Of a stretch of 64,000 nucleotides of DNA, positions 8,127-18,155 are shown piece by piece. The stretch lies in the NCBI RefSeq assembly GCF_019264345.1, contig NZ_JAHVAO010000003.1, positions 205,513-269,512 of the forward strand, read 5' to 3'. How positions within the stretch are numbered: the stretch's first letter is position 1; each line of letters starts with the position of its first letter. This DNA is from Marinobacter arenosus (lineage in GTDB: Bacteria > Pseudomonadota > Gammaproteobacteria > Pseudomonadales > Oleiphilaceae). The notes under the pieces are model-generated. The model had not been told where the DNA came from. It saw only the letters and a list, made by a program, of their open reading frames with translations, and ran no database searches. Both the position numbers and the translations under genes were made by a program.

Positions 8127-8978
8127 TTAGCGCAGGATCACCAGCGGCTTTTCGGCCGTCTTCAGCATGGTCGTGGTGGTACTACCCACCAGGAACTGGC
8201 GGATTCGGGAATGACCATAAGCGCCCATGACCAGAATATCGATGTCGTGCTCTTCCTGATAGGCGTGCAGTGCAGGTTCCACATCGCCCGCCCGGATCGC
8301 GAGAGTGATGTCGGACTCCAGCCCGGCCAGCATCTTCTCCGCCTTTTTCAGCTGCTCCCAGCGGTCGTTGGTGTCCGCGCCGATCATGACGAGATGCAGC
8401 GGCATGCCCTTGAGTACCGGACTACCCGCCAGCAACTCAACGCCCTTGAACGCCGTCGCGCTGCCATCAAAGGCCAGCATCGCACTCTTCGGCGCCTTGA
8501 ACTCGTCGGGCACTAGCAGAATCGGCCGGTGCATACTGCGGATGACGGTTTCGAGCTGGCTGCCGATGTGAATGTCACGATCGGAACTGCTTTCCCCGTG
8601 CAGCCCCATCACCAGCAGGCGGGTCTGGCTCTCGAGCGCCAGCAGTGACTCGGTCAGGTCGCCATGGCGCTGGCGCTTGGTAACGTCCTCGACGCCTGCT
8701 GCCTTTATCCGGTGCTCGGCTTCGTCAAGCAGGTGGTGGCCATGCTCCAGGGCGAGTTTGGAACGCTTTCGATCGAGCTCCGCAAGCTCGTCCAGCAACT
8801 GTTCCCGGCTTCCCAGACCAATGCTGCCTGCCAGGTCCGGCTCGGCCGGATAGCGCTCTTCGTCGAGAACGTGAAGCAGGGTCACGGGGGTTTCCATGTA
8901 CTGGCTCGCCCACCCGGCATAGTCACACACTGCCGGCGCGGCGCGGGAACCGTCGATACAGGCCACTACTCGTAACAT
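8127..8978 (-). CDS. Tandem universal stress protein (two UspA domains)
   Basis: A 283-aa cytosolic protein made of two UspA domains (about residues 1-145 and 150-283). The first begins MLRVVACIDGS; the second ends with DILVMGAYGHSRIRQFLVGSTTTTML, which contains the G-x2-G-x9-G(S/T) ATP-binding pattern, so the second domain is probably nucleotide-binding. I chose the ATG at 8978, with GCGAGG about 6 nt upstream; an in-frame ATG at 9017 would add 13 Asn/Gln-rich residues that look like untranslated leader. It lies between the SulP transporter and a lipoprotein on one strand. Usp domains are commonly linked or fused to SulP and other transporters, where they may regulate transport by ATP or stress signals. 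Confidence 0.9.
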   Translation of the reverse strand: MLRVVACIDGSRAAPAVCDYAGWASQYMETPVTLLHVLDEERYPAEPDLAGSIGLGSREQLLDELAELDRKRSKLALEHGHHLLDEAEHRIKAAGVEDVTKRQRHGDLTESLLALESQTRLLVMGLHGESSSDRDIHIGSQLETVIRSMHRPILLVPDEFKAPKSAMLAFDGSATAFKGVELLAGSPVLKGMPLHLVMIGADTNDRWEQLKKAEKMLAGLESDITLAIRAGDVEPALHAYQEEHDIDILVMGAYGHSRIRQFLVGSTTTTMLKTAEKPLVILR

Positions 8979-9019
8979 CTCAACCTCGCCTTGCTGATTG
9001 TTGTGATTGTTATCCATGC

Positions 9020-10507
9020 TCAGTGCCCCATCAGTTGGTCGACGCCTTCCGGCTTGTCATGGACGCCAAAGCGGTCGACGATGGTGGCGCTGGCCTCGTT
9101 CAAGCCAATGACTTCGACATCGGCACCTTCACGGCGGAACTTGATGACTGCCTTGTCCAGTGCGCCAACCGCGGTAATGTCCCAGAAATGGGCGCGGCTC
9201 AGATCAATCACTACATTATCGACTGCTTCCTTGAAATCAAAGGCCTGGAGCAGTTTTTCCGACGAACTGAAGAACACTTGGCCAACAACGGTGTAGGTGC
9301 GCGTGTTCGTCTGCTCGTCCAGATCGGAGTCCACCATCATGTAGTGACCGATCTTGTTCGCGAAGAACAATGCGGCCAGCAACACCCCCGCCAACACGCC
9401 AAAGGCCAGGTTGTGGGTGGCCACCACAACGATAACGGTGACCAGCATCACGATGTTGGTGGACAGCGGGTGTTCCTTGAGGTTGCGGATTGACTCCCAG
9501 GAGAAGGTACCGATCGACACCATGATCATCACCGCCACCAGGGCGGCCATGGGAATCTGCACCAGCAGGCTGTCGAGAACCAGCACCATGATCAGCAGGA
9601 ATACCCCGGCGGTCAGCGTTGACAGCCGGGTCCGACCGCCGGATTTCACGTTGATGATGGACTGGCCAATCATGGCGCAACCGGCCATGCCGCCGATCAG
9701 GCCCGAGCCGATGTTGGCAATACCCTGGCCCTTACACTCGCGGTTGCGATCGCTTTCGGTATCGGTCAGGTCATCGACGATGGTTGCCGTCATCATGGAT
9801 TCCAGCAGGCCAACCACGGCCAGCGGCAACGAGTACGGCAGGATGATCATCAGGGTTTCGAGATTGAGCGGCACATCCGGCCACAGGAAGATCGGCAGGG
9901 TATCCGGCAGTTCGCCCATATCGCCGACGGTCCGGATATCCAGTCCGAGAGCCACCGCGACGGCGGTCAGCACGACGATGCACACCAGCGGCGAAGGCAG
10001 GATCTTGCCAACCACCGGGATGAGCGGGAACAGGTAGATAATACCGAGCCCGGCCGCGGTCATGGCGTAGACGTGCCAGGTCACATTGGTGAGTTCCGGC
10101 AACTGGGCCATGAAGATCAGGATCGCCAGGGCGTTGACGAACCCGGTGACCACCGAACGGGACACGAATCGCATCAGGCTGCCCAGTTTCAGGTACCCCG
10201 CGACGATCTGGATCACCCCGGTCAGCAGCGTGGCCGCCAGCAGGTACTGAAGCCCGTGCTCTTTCACCAGCGTCACCATGAGTACGGCCATGGCCGCGGT
10301 CGCCGCCGAGATCATGCCCGGACGGCCGCCCACAAAGGCGATGATGACGGCGATGCAGAAGGACGCGTAGAGGCCTACTTTGGGGTCCACCCCGGCGATG
10401 ATCGAGAAGGCGATGGCCTCCGGGATCAATGCCAGCGCCACCACAATACCGGCGAGAAGATCCCCGCGGATGTTGGATAACCATTGGTTTTTCAGGGTAT
10501 TAACCAT
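9020..10507 (-). CDS. SulP-family anion transporter with STAS domain
   Basis: A 495-aa inner-membrane permease of the SLC26/SulP family. The membrane domain (about residues 10-380) starts with the typical [18 protein letters not shown] helix and includes the conserved [16 protein letters not shown] segment. A C-terminal STAS domain (about 395-490; [20 protein letters not shown]) completes the family architecture. Possible substrates are sulfate, bicarbonate or other anions; the sequence alone does not decide. It is the first gene of the SulP/Usp/lipoprotein operon and its promoter should lie in 10508-10795. Confidence 0.92.
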   Translation of the reverse strand: MVNTLKNQWLSNIRGDLLAGIVVALALIPEAIAFSIIAGVDPKVGLYASFCIAVIIAFVGGRPGMISAATAAMAVLMVTLVKEHGLQYLLAATLLTGVIQIVAGYLKLGSLMRFVSRSVVTGFVNALAILIFMAQLPELTNVTWHVYAMTAAGLGIIYLFPLIPVVGKILPSPLVCIVVLTAVAVALGLDIRTVGDMGELPDTLPIFLWPDVPLNLETLMIILPYSLPLAVVGLLESMMTATIVDDLTDTESDRNRECKGQGIANIGSGLIGGMAGCAMIGQSIINVKSGGRTRLSTLTAGVFLLIMVLVLDSLLVQIPMAALVAVMIMVSIGTFSWESIRNLKEHPLSTNIVMLVTVIVVVATHNLAFGVLAGVLLAALFFANKIGHYMMVDSDLDEQTNTRTYTVVGQVFFSSSEKLLQAFDFKEAVDNVVIDLSRAHFWDITAVGALDKAVIKFRREGADVEVIGLNEASATIVDRFGVHDKPEGVDQLMGH

Positions 10508-10750
10508 GTCGAATTCCGTTATTGGTCAAACAGGTACAAAGCCACCGGACCGTCACCCGGGGTGATCGAAAACAATCCCGACTGTGAGAAAGAGAACAGC
10601 AACGGACATCAGGGTGTACTGGAGTTCACGGGGTTCCGGCGGGCTCTGAACAAAAGGGTTGCAAACAAGGGCCGCGAAGCTTACCAGATCCGCCCCCGGC
10701 ACGTAAGGTGAGCGATATCGGCAGACGTTTCCGAGAACCCCCTGGCAAGC

Positions 10751-10756
10751 TACAAT
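10751..10756 (+). promoter_or_regulatory. Candidate -10 (TACAAT) for the MgtC/DUF4010 gene
   Basis: TACAAT lies 40 bp before the ATG at 10796 in the divergent gap 10508-10795. The best -35 at 17 bp is a weak TTTCCG. Nothing else conserved is evident in this gap. Confidence 0.3.
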
Positions 10757-10795
10757 TTACCCATATTTACACCAAGTTATGGACCACCTGCCCCC

Positions 10796-12076
10796 ATGGA
10801 TGATGTCGCTGCGCAATTTATTACCACCAACCAGACCACGATCCATCTCGCCGTCGCGCTTCTGCTGGGCGCCATCATCGGCCTGGAACGCGGCTGGGAC
10901 GCCCGGGACCAGAAAGCCGGCGAGCGCATCGCAGGTATCCGTACCTTTGCGTTGGTGGGGCTTCTGGGCGGTCTGTCGGCGGTGCTCGCCGACGCCATTA
11001 CGCCCTGGGCGTTCCCGGTGTTGCTGATCAGCGTGGTGGCGATGGGACTGGTGGGGTACAGCGAACGCCTCGCCCACATCCGCAATTTCAGCATCACCGG
11101 GATGGTGGGCATGGTCCTGACGTTCTGTTTCGGTGCGGTGGCCGTGGCAGTGGACCCGGTGATGGCGACTGCCGCGGCGGTCATTACCGCGATCATCCTC
11201 GACAACAAGGAAGATATCCACGGCTGGGTCCACAAACTCAAGGCGCACGAACTTGATGCGGCCCTGAAGCTCCTGCTGATTTCGGTGGTGATGCTGCCGT
11301 TGTTACCCAACGAGGAAATGGGGCCGGGCGGGGTCCTCAATCCCCGGGAAATCTGGTGGATGGTGGTGATGATTGCCTCCATCTCGTTTGTCGGCTACTT
11401 TGCCATCCGCGTTGCCGGCACCCGGCGAGGCATCCTGTTTACCGGTGTATTCGCCGGATTAAGCTCGTCCACCGCCCTGACCCTGCACTTCGCCCGCCAA
11501 TCCGCGCGGTCGCCGCAACTCAGTGCCCAATTCGCCACCGGCATCCTCATCGCCTGTGGCACCATGTTCCCGCGCATTCTGGTCTACTGCTTCGTGATCA
11601 ACCGGGACCTGCTACCCAGCCTGATCTGGCCGGTAGTCACCATGACGGCCCTGCTCTACGGCCCGGCATTCCTGATCTGGCGACGCCACTCGGATCGGCT
11701 GGAAGTCAACCAGCCGCCTCTGAACCAGAACCCGCTTGATCTGACCTCTGCCCTGCTGTTCGGCCTGCTGCTCATGGCCATCCTGCTGCTGGGCAATTAT
11801 CTGACTGGCTGGCTAGGCAACGCCGGGATTTACATGCTGGCCGCCAGCTCAGGAATTGCCGATGTAGACGCCATCACGCTCTCCCTCACCCGGATGTCAA
11901 CGGGCAGCCTGGCCATGAACGTCGCTGTAATCGGCATCGTGATCGCGGCCGCCACCAACAACCTGGTCAAATCGGGCATGGCCTGGGCCATTGGCAACCG
12001 GCAAACCGGCCTGTTCGTGGGCGTTCCGATGGTGATGTCGCTCATTGCGGGGCTGGCTGTCGCCTGGTTCCAGTAG
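10796..12076 (+). CDS. MgtC/SapB N-terminal domain + DUF4010 membrane protein
   Basis: A 426-aa polytopic inner-membrane protein. The first ~140 residues are an MgtC/SapB domain (LLLGAIIGLERGWD, RTFALVGLLGGL); the rest matches DUF4010, giving roughly 11-12 helices in all. The substrate or partner is unknown: MgtC proteins regulate F-type ATPase or phosphate/magnesium homeostasis, but this two-domain architecture has no firm function. No clear Shine-Dalgarno is seen before the ATG. The stop at 12074-12076 directly abuts the stop of convergent alkB, leaving no intergenic terminator. Confidence 0.85.
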   Translation: MDDVAAQFITTNQTTIHLAVALLLGAIIGLERGWDARDQKAGERIAGIRTFALVGLLGGLSAVLADAITPWAFPVLLISVVAMGLVGYSERLAHIRNFSITGMVGMVLTFCFGAVAVAVDPVMATAAAVITAIILDNKEDIHGWVHKLKAHELDAALKLLLISVVMLPLLPNEEMGPGGVLNPREIWWMVVMIASISFVGYFAIRVAGTRRGILFTGVFAGLSSSTALTLHFARQSARSPQLSAQFATGILIACGTMFPRILVYCFVINRDLLPSLIWPVVTMTALLYGPAFLIWRRHSDRLEVNQPPLNQNPLDLTSALLFGLLLMAILLLGNYLTGWLGNAGIYMLAASSGIADVDAITLSLTRMSTGSLAMNVAVIGIVIAAATNNLVKSGMAWAIGNRQTGLFVGVPMVMSLIAGLAVAWFQ

Positions 12077-12727
12077 TCAGCGAGCCCGGCGGAAGGTGAG
12101 ATTGTAGCGGCAGGCGCCGGTCAAAGGGTGGCTGCCATTTTTCAGCGTCAGGACTCCGTGATAGCGCAATCGCGCCGCTCCGCCCCAGACCACCACATCG
12201 CCATGGGCCAGCGGGATCTTGACCGGCCGATCACTCCGTTTCAATCCGCCAAACTGGAACACCTGAGGCAGTCCCAGGGAGACGGACACGATGGGCTGAT
12301 CAAAATCGGACTCGTCCTTGTCCTGGTGCAGCCCCATTTTTGCCCCGGGTTCATAGCGGTTAATCAGACAGGCATCCGGTCTGAAATCCCGGTAGCCGGC
12401 GGCCTGCGCTGCATCCCCGGCCAGCTCCCGGAAGCTGTCGGGCATCGTCGGCCAGGGCTCACCCGTATGCGGGTCCGTGGACTGGTAGCGATAGCCCCGG
12501 GCGTCCGTCACCCAGCCCAGCTCACCGCAGCAACTCATGGCGACCGACATGGTATGCCCGCCGGGCGTCTGCATGTGTCTGAGGGGAGCCGACGCATTAA
12601 CCCGGTTAATCGCAGCCAGCAGCGCCTCTGCTTGCGTACTGGCGAACTGGCGCAGCACCACGGCGCCGTCAGCAATGGCCTCGGAACTCGGTTGGGCGGG
12701 CAGATCGTCAAAAAGGTCGGCAGTCAT
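12077..12727 (-). CDS. alkB: AlkB, Fe(II)/2-oxoglutarate-dependent DNA/RNA demethylase
   Basis: A 216-aa dioxygenase that directly reverses 1-methyladenine and 3-methylcytosine damage, releasing formaldehyde. It has the same length as E. coli AlkB and matches it along its whole length (TPGGHTMSVAMSCCGELGW; PDACLINRYEPGAK; VSLGLPQVFQFGGLKR). The iron ligands are His134, Asp136 and His190, and the 2-oxoglutarate arginines are Arg207 and Arg213, each offset by +3 from the E. coli numbering. It stands alone here rather than in an ada-alkB operon, and no Ada-box context was recognised. It is convergent with the DUF4010 gene without any gap. Confidence 0.96.
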   Translation of the reverse strand: MTADLFDDLPAQPSSEAIADGAVVLRQFASTQAEALLAAINRVNASAPLRHMQTPGGHTMSVAMSCCGELGWVTDARGYRYQSTDPHTGEPWPTMPDSFRELAGDAAQAAGYRDFRPDACLINRYEPGAKMGLHQDKDESDFDQPIVSVSLGLPQVFQFGGLKRSDRPVKIPLAHGDVVVWGGAARLRYHGVLTLKNGSHPLTGACRYNLTFRRAR

Positions 12728-12942
12728 CAGTGGCTACTCCGATCAACAGAATACAGCGCTGCTGCGCCGGTCATGACTGGACAGGGTCATGGGTTCACCC
12801 GGGACTTACGCCACTCTACACCGGAGAGGATGACTCGTGCAGCCGGTTCGATGTACACGTCGAATGAAAGCCTGTTCATGAACCCGGATCGAAAAACCCG
12901 TATATTCTATGGACTGTTCCCTTTCGGATTAAGGACCTACTG

Positions 12943-13728
12943 ATGCTCTTGGCTCTGATTCTTGGCGGTTTGATCGGCTATGCGTTTGGCAAGTTTCCCG
13001 GGTTTCTGGTGGGTGCTGCCATTGGTGCCTTTCTTTTCAACCGCCTCAAACGTCGCCTGGTGGGCAAGCTCCAGCACATTCAGTCCGGCTTTGTTGAGTC
13101 GGTGTTTGCGGTCATGGGTGCCTTGTGCAAGGCGGACGGCGTCGTGTCTCAGGACGAGATCAAGGTCGCAGAAGCCATGTTTGTTCGGTTCCGCCTGAAC
13201 GACACCCAGAAAGCCAAAGCCAAGGCGGCTTTCAGTCGTGGCAAGGCACCAGACTTCGATCTGGACGCGGAACTTGCCCGTTTCCTGCAGATGACGGGGC
13301 GGCAACCCGCGTTTCTGCAAATGTTCCTGCAGGTTCAGGTGTCCGCCGTTGCAGCCGATGGTGTCATCCATCCCGCCGAACACGCCATGCTGGTGCGAAT
13401 TGCCCGTGGCCTGGGTCTGCCGGAAAGCCAGGTGGATCAGCTCGAGGCCATGCTGCGCGGAGCCCACAGCGGGCAAACTGGAGCGGGCCCGGGGCAGCGT
13501 TCATCCGGCCAACAGATAGACGATGCCTACAAGGTTCTGGGGGTCTCCCCCTCCGCCAGCGACGATGAACTCAAGAAAACCTATCGCAAGCTGATGAGCG
13601 AAAACCATCCCGACAAGCTGGCTGGAAAGGGCTTGCCCGAGAGCATGCGTGAAATGGCCGAGGAGCGGACCCGGGAAATCAGCCACGCTTATGACGTCAT
13701 CAAGGATGCCCGCAAGAAGGCCGGATGA
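12943..13728 (+). CDS. djlA: DjlA-like co-chaperone (membrane anchor, TerB-like domain, J domain)
   Basis: A 261-aa type III J-domain protein with the DjlA architecture: an N-terminal glycine-rich membrane segment (residues of about 1-32, MLLALILGGLIGYAFGKF), a TerB-like helical domain (about 48-175, with ALCKADGVVSQDE and AVAADGVIHPAE repeats), a short linker, and a C-terminal J domain (192-260). The HPD tripeptide that stimulates DnaK is at 222-224. E. coli DjlA is 271 aa. It would recruit DnaK to the inner membrane. AAGGA lies 7 nt before the ATG. It is convergent with the methyltransferase, only 3 bp apart. Confidence 0.9.
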   Translation: MLLALILGGLIGYAFGKFPGFLVGAAIGAFLFNRLKRRLVGKLQHIQSGFVESVFAVMGALCKADGVVSQDEIKVAEAMFVRFRLNDTQKAKAKAAFSRGKAPDFDLDAELARFLQMTGRQPAFLQMFLQVQVSAVAADGVIHPAEHAMLVRIARGLGLPESQVDQLEAMLRGAHSGQTGAGPGQRSSGQQIDDAYKVLGVSPSASDDELKKTYRKLMSENHPDKLAGKGLPESMREMAEERTREISHAYDVIKDARKKAG

Positions 13729-13731
13729 CGT

Positions 13732-14340
13732 CTAGAACCAACGGGGTACGCGCGCCCGGTACTCGTCATAGGGCGCGCCGAATTGACTCGAAAGGGCCTT
13801 TTCCTCTTCCCTTGCCTGGCGGGTAATTACCAGCACACCGGCAATCAGGCACACCAGGGAAAACACACTCGGCAGCGCCAGGAAAAAGCCCAACTGCCCG
13901 GCCATTACGCTGATGAACAAAGGATTCCGGGACCGGGCGAACGGTCCGGAGGTCAGCAGCGTGCGGTGGTCATCACGGTGATCGATACCGGAGCGCCAGT
14001 CCTCGTGCATGTACGCCTGCAGGTAGTTGACCGACGCGAAGGAGGTCAGCAGAAGCAGCATGCCGAGCAGCAGAACCGGCCACTGGTACAGCACGCCGAA
14101 CACCCCCAGCCAACCGTCGATATCCGCAAACACACGGACCACGCACACCGACAGGATCAGCGTCCGGAACACGTTGAATATGTGTCTGTGCCACCAGGGT
14201 GCCGATCCGCGATCACCGTAATTGATGTGGGAAAACTGCATACGCCGGTAGAGGCCCAGGGTCCGACCGGCAAACTGCAGGCCGATCATCAGGAAGAAGA
14301 TGCCCAGAAAGTGGCGTACGAGGGGTTCGATAATGTCCAT
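13732..14340 (-). CDS. ICMT/PEMT-like membrane methyltransferase family protein
   Basis: A 202-aa membrane protein with about five hydrophobic segments. The C-terminal part carries the isoprenylcysteine methyltransferase-like/PEMT signature: GPFARSRNPLFISVMAGQLG, then EEEKALSSQFG and YDEYRARVPRWF, which form the SAM-binding face in this family. Bacterial members methylate unknown lipids or small molecules, so substrate and product are not predictable. It appears monocistronic, with 164 bp to the divergent amidase gene; I see no strong regulatory element there. Confidence 0.8.
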   Translation of the reverse strand: MDIIEPLVRHFLGIFFLMIGLQFAGRTLGLYRRMQFSHINYGDRGSAPWWHRHIFNVFRTLILSVCVVRVFADIDGWLGVFGVLYQWPVLLLGMLLLLTSFASVNYLQAYMHEDWRSGIDHRDDHRTLLTSGPFARSRNPLFISVMAGQLGFFLALPSVFSLVCLIAGVLVITRQAREEEKALSSQFGAPYDEYRARVPRWF

Positions 14341-14504
14341 CTGACTCGCTTGCTGCGTGAGTACAGGGCAAGCTTATTATTTGAAAAGACCCGTGAAAAG
14401 CATCTTAAGGTGTTTAATTGGCGAAAACCGGCCAGGCCCCTGTCACACTTTCCCCAAATGACATGTCGTCACGTTCCGGAATTCCGTAGAGTCAGGAAAC
14501 CTTG

Positions 14505-16013
14505 ATGGAAATGGAGTGTTTCGCGATGGATTCTTCCCCGGCGCCACGATCGGCCCACGCGTTTACCGACGATGCCCTCGGCACGGACGATGCGACGGCT
14601 CTGGCCGAGCGAATTCGCCGTCGTGACGTCTCGGCGACCGAGCTGGCCGAGGCGGCCATTGCCCGGGCACAGGCGATTGAGCCGCAGATCAACGGGCTGA
14701 TCACCAGCAGTTATGGCCAGGCACTGGACGCGGCCCGCCGTCTCGACACCCGAAAGCACAGCCAGGCCACCGGATATTTTGCCGGTGTACCCACGGTGAT
14801 CAAGGACAACACCGACATCAAGGGCCTGCCCACGGGCCACGGTTCCGCGGCTGTTCCCGCCTCGGTAGCACACCAGACCAGCCCCTTCGCCCTGCAGATG
14901 CTCGACCAGGGCTTCGTGTGCCTCGGTAAAAGCACCCTGCCCGAGTTCGGATTCAATGCAACCACCGAGCCGGCGCACCGACCGCCATCACGAAACCCCT
15001 GGAACCTCGACTATTCCACGGGCGCCTCATCCGGCGGCTCTGCGGCGTTGGTAGCGGCCGGCGTGGTGCCCGTGGCGCACGCCAATGACGGCGGGGGATC
15101 CATTCGCATTCCGGCAGCCTGCTGCGGTCTGGTCGGCCTGAAGCCAAGCCGGGGACGGCTGATCGACAACGACGCCGCGCGCACCCTGCCCATCAACATC
15201 ATCGCGGATGGCATCGTCAGTCGCTCGGTCCGCGATACCGCCCATTTCATGGAACAGGCCGAGCGCTATTTCCGCCCGCCCGGACTGCCGGCCATTGGCA
15301 GCAATGCAGGGCCGACGGGCAACGCCCTGACCATCGGCCTCGTTCTGGACTCCATAAACGGCTATGCAACCGACGACGACACCCGCCACACCGTCGAGAA
15401 CACGGCCCGGCGACTGGAAAAGCTGGGGCATCGGATCGTGCCGATGGACGTGCCCGTCGCGACCACGTTTCCGGAAGACTTTGCCCTGTACTGGGCACTT
15501 CTGGCGTTTGGCGTGAAGGCCAACGGCCGAAAGCTTTTTCATCCGGGATTCGATAAGCAACGGGTGGATGGATTGACCGACGGTCTGGCGGGGAAGTTCA
15601 GGCGACAATTCTATCGCTTACCGGCAGCACTCTGGCGACTGCGCCGCTCCTACCAGCATTACGCCCGGGCGATGTCCGGTTTTGATGCCGTCCTGACGCC
15701 AGTCCTGGGCCATACCACACCGCCCATTGGCTACCTGAACCCGAGCGTACCGTTCGATACCCTGTTTGAGCGACTGACCCGATACGTCGGTTTCACACCA
15801 CTGGCCAACGCGACCGGCGCACCGGCCATATCGCTGCCCATGGGGATAACACGGGAGAACCTGCCGATCTCCGTTCAGTTCATGGGCCGGCACGGCGACG
15901 AGCGGACCCTGCTCGACATCGCCTTTACACTGGAATCCGATTCGCCCTGGCCGCACCTGCACCAGGTAACGCCGGACCCTCAGACCCGGGTGACCGCCGA
16001 AACCATGCTCTGA
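14505..16013 (+). CDS. Amidase signature family enzyme
   Basis: A 502-aa amidase with the complete Ser-cisSer-Lys triad: Lys100 (VIKDNTD), cis-Ser175 in the STGASSGGSAA loop and nucleophile Ser199 (DGGGSIRIPA). The family hydrolyses amide bonds of small molecules or peptides; GatA is a relative, but no gatB or gatC is near, so a catabolic amidase is more likely. I use the ATG at 14505 (AGGA 7 nt upstream); an ATG at 14526 with GGAG 9 nt upstream is almost equally good. The 3' end overlaps the convergent diguanylate cyclase gene by 34 bp. The substrate is unknown. Confidence 0.87.
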   Translation: MEMECFAMDSSPAPRSAHAFTDDALGTDDATALAERIRRRDVSATELAEAAIARAQAIEPQINGLITSSYGQALDAARRLDTRKHSQATGYFAGVPTVIKDNTDIKGLPTGHGSAAVPASVAHQTSPFALQMLDQGFVCLGKSTLPEFGFNATTEPAHRPPSRNPWNLDYSTGASSGGSAALVAAGVVPVAHANDGGGSIRIPAACCGLVGLKPSRGRLIDNDAARTLPINIIADGIVSRSVRDTAHFMEQAERYFRPPGLPAIGSNAGPTGNALTIGLVLDSINGYATDDDTRHTVENTARRLEKLGHRIVPMDVPVATTFPEDFALYWALLAFGVKANGRKLFHPGFDKQRVDGLTDGLAGKFRRQFYRLPAALWRLRRSYQHYARAMSGFDAVLTPVLGHTTPPIGYLNPSVPFDTLFERLTRYVGFTPLANATGAPAISLPMGITRENLPISVQFMGRHGDERTLLDIAFTLESDSPWPHLHQVTPDPQTRVTAETML

Positions 16014-17878
16014 CCATCGGCTTGCCTGGCCACCACCCGGTTTCGGCCCTCGCCCTTGGCCTCGTAGAGAGCCTCATCGGCCCAGTTGAAAATCTCCTTG
16101 GTGGCATCCGCCCTCTCGGGCGACACGGTGCAGACGCCCGCGCTGACCGTCAGGTGCAGCACTTCGCCGGAGACCCGGAACGCCGTCGCCTCAATTTCAG
16201 CACGAATACGTTCCGCCACCCGGATGGCACCGTCAACCGGGGTGTCCGGAAGCAGAACCACAAACTCCTCGCCTCCGTATCGGGCCGCCAGGTCCTGGGG
16301 GCGCGTCACATGCTGGCTGATACACTGGGCGACCATCTTGAGGCAATCATCGCCCACCAGGTGACCGTAGGTGTCGTTGAATTTCTTGAAGTGATCGATG
16401 TCCAGAACCAGCAGCGACAGCTGTTCCTGGTATCGGAAAGCCCGGACCACCGCCGACTGGAACGTCCGGTCAAAATAGCCGCGATTTTTCAGGCCCGTTA
16501 GGGCATCGGTGGCGCTTAATTCCAACAACTGATCGTTGAGACTTTTCAGATCGCGGGTTCGGGCATGCACCCGTTCTTCCAGAAGTGTATTGGCCTCACG
16601 CTGCACCCTGAGGGATTTTTCCTGCGCCATCCTGGCCTTGCGCTCCTCACTCAACAGCCGTTGCTGGGCCTGGAAAGCCCGCCGCTTTTCCCGATCGAGA
16701 CGATCGGCAAGGGCGATGGACAACAGAATCACACCGAGCGCCGAGCCCACCTGGGTGGCATTCTCGGTCAGCAGGTTGCGGGGCAACACCGTGAATTTGC
16801 TGAGTGCCAGTACGATGCCACCGAAGAGCATGAAGACCCAGGCCAGGGTGTAGTAGCGCGCGGCCGGGTCCCGCCTGTACCAGCGGATGATGCTGAGTAT
16901 GAGCATGGTGGAACAGCCCACGAACGCAACCAGAATGGTCGGGAGGATCAGGAATTTATAGGGAATCAATAACCCGGCGGCCGCGAGCGCTCCGGCCACG
17001 ATGATCACCGCGACGGTCCAACGGTTGAAGCGGGGGTGGTTTTCCCGGGTCACGTTGATGAACCGGATACTGAAGGTGCCGCCGAACAGAACGGCCAGGT
17101 TGAGAAAGACGATGATCGACTGATCGTTCCACCAGGTCGCCCCGGGCCACAGATACTGGAACGCAACACCATGAAGGCTGGCGATGAAGAGCGGCATGGC
17201 GGTGATATAACCGACATAGTGCAGGAAGCTGCGTTCGCCAACCGCCATGAACACGAACAGGTTGTACAGGACCATGACCAGCACAATCCCGTAGTAAATC
17301 CCTTCAAACATGGTCCGGGATTGCTCGGCGGAAAAAAAACTGTCCCGATCCCACCAGATCAGCGGAACCTGCATGGAACTGGTGGTTTCCACCCTCAGGA
17401 AGACTCTGGCCCGCTCTCCGGCTGCCAGGTTCAGGGGGACAACGAAATTGCGGTGATCAATGGGCCGTTCGGAAAAATGCTGCTTGTCACCCAGGATCAA
17501 CGGCTCGGTGCCGGAAGACATGGGATTGATGTAAACCTCGATCCGGTCCAGCACGGGGTACCCGATCTCAACAAAGGTCTGTATGGCTTGAGGTGCGGCA
17601 TTATCGAGCGTGACCCGGAACCAGTAGACGTCCTTTCCGTAGCCAAAACTGATGCTGTCACTGCCATTGCGGACCCAGTCTGTCTCGTCGAGCTCTACGA
17701 CCGTATCAATGCCTACGGCAGTGGCAGGCTCCTGCCAGTAGTCTACAAATCGGGCAAGTTCGATACGACTCGCGCCCGTTTCCCATCTCGCCGATGCCTG
17801 CGCTGAAACGACAGCGGAGTAGCCGGTCAGCAGAAAAAGACACAACAAACCGAAGAATCGATGCACAACGGGCCTCAA
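15980..17878 (-). CDS. 7TMR-DISM diguanylate cyclase
   Basis: A 632-aa membrane enzyme making cyclic di-GMP from two GTP. Order: signal peptide (1-26, ending in VSAQA), periplasmic 7TMR-DISM sensory domain (about 30-165), seven transmembrane helices (about 185-390), a coiled coil (about 395-450, rich in Arg/Glu), then GGDEF. The active site reads RYGGEEF and is intact. The inhibitory I-site RxxD is present as RPQD five residues before it, so product feedback is expected. The periplasmic domain probably binds a carbohydrate or other small ligand. It is divergent from a GAF-GGDEF-EAL gene, which suggests coordinated c-di-GMP control. The 3' end overlaps the amidase gene. Confidence 0.92.
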   Translation of the reverse strand: MRPVVHRFFGLLCLFLLTGYSAVVSAQASARWETGASRIELARFVDYWQEPATAVGIDTVVELDETDWVRNGSDSISFGYGKDVYWFRVTLDNAAPQAIQTFVEIGYPVLDRIEVYINPMSSGTEPLILGDKQHFSERPIDHRNFVVPLNLAAGERARVFLRVETTSSMQVPLIWWDRDSFFSAEQSRTMFEGIYYGIVLVMVLYNLFVFMAVGERSFLHYVGYITAMPLFIASLHGVAFQYLWPGATWWNDQSIIVFLNLAVLFGGTFSIRFINVTRENHPRFNRWTVAVIIVAGALAAAGLLIPYKFLILPTILVAFVGCSTMLILSIIRWYRRDPAARYYTLAWVFMLFGGIVLALSKFTVLPRNLLTENATQVGSALGVILLSIALADRLDREKRRAFQAQQRLLSEERKARMAQEKSLRVQREANTLLEERVHARTRDLKSLNDQLLELSATDALTGLKNRGYFDRTFQSAVVRAFRYQEQLSLLVLDIDHFKKFNDTYGHLVGDDCLKMVAQCISQHVTRPQDLAARYGGEEFVVLLPDTPVDGAIRVAERIRAEIEATAFRVSGEVLHLTVSAGVCTVSPERADATKEIFNWADEALYEAKGEGRNRVVARQADGQSMVSAVTRV

Positions 17879-18155
17879 TGAACCACAGATTACATTTTGT
17901 TATTGTCCTGCTCCCGATTATGGGCTAAACGGCCCAGCTTAGCCCCTTCTCACTACCAATCGACGCAAATCGACATAAAACTGATACAAAACCCAACCTG
18001 TTCCTCAATTTTGGCCCGACTCACGCCATGTAGACAGCCCCTCGCTACCCTGTCATATTTTTACAGGTAGATCAGGGCTTATTATTTAACGCGCCAGTGC
18101 GCCTAATCGCGGTTGCTCGTCCAGTCGCGAAACACCAGAAGAACTGTGCCCCACC

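Noticed and set aside
10779..10795. ATG at 10779 as a start for the MgtC/DUF4010 gene
   Set aside because: It is in another frame; the MgtC-like frame starts at 10796.
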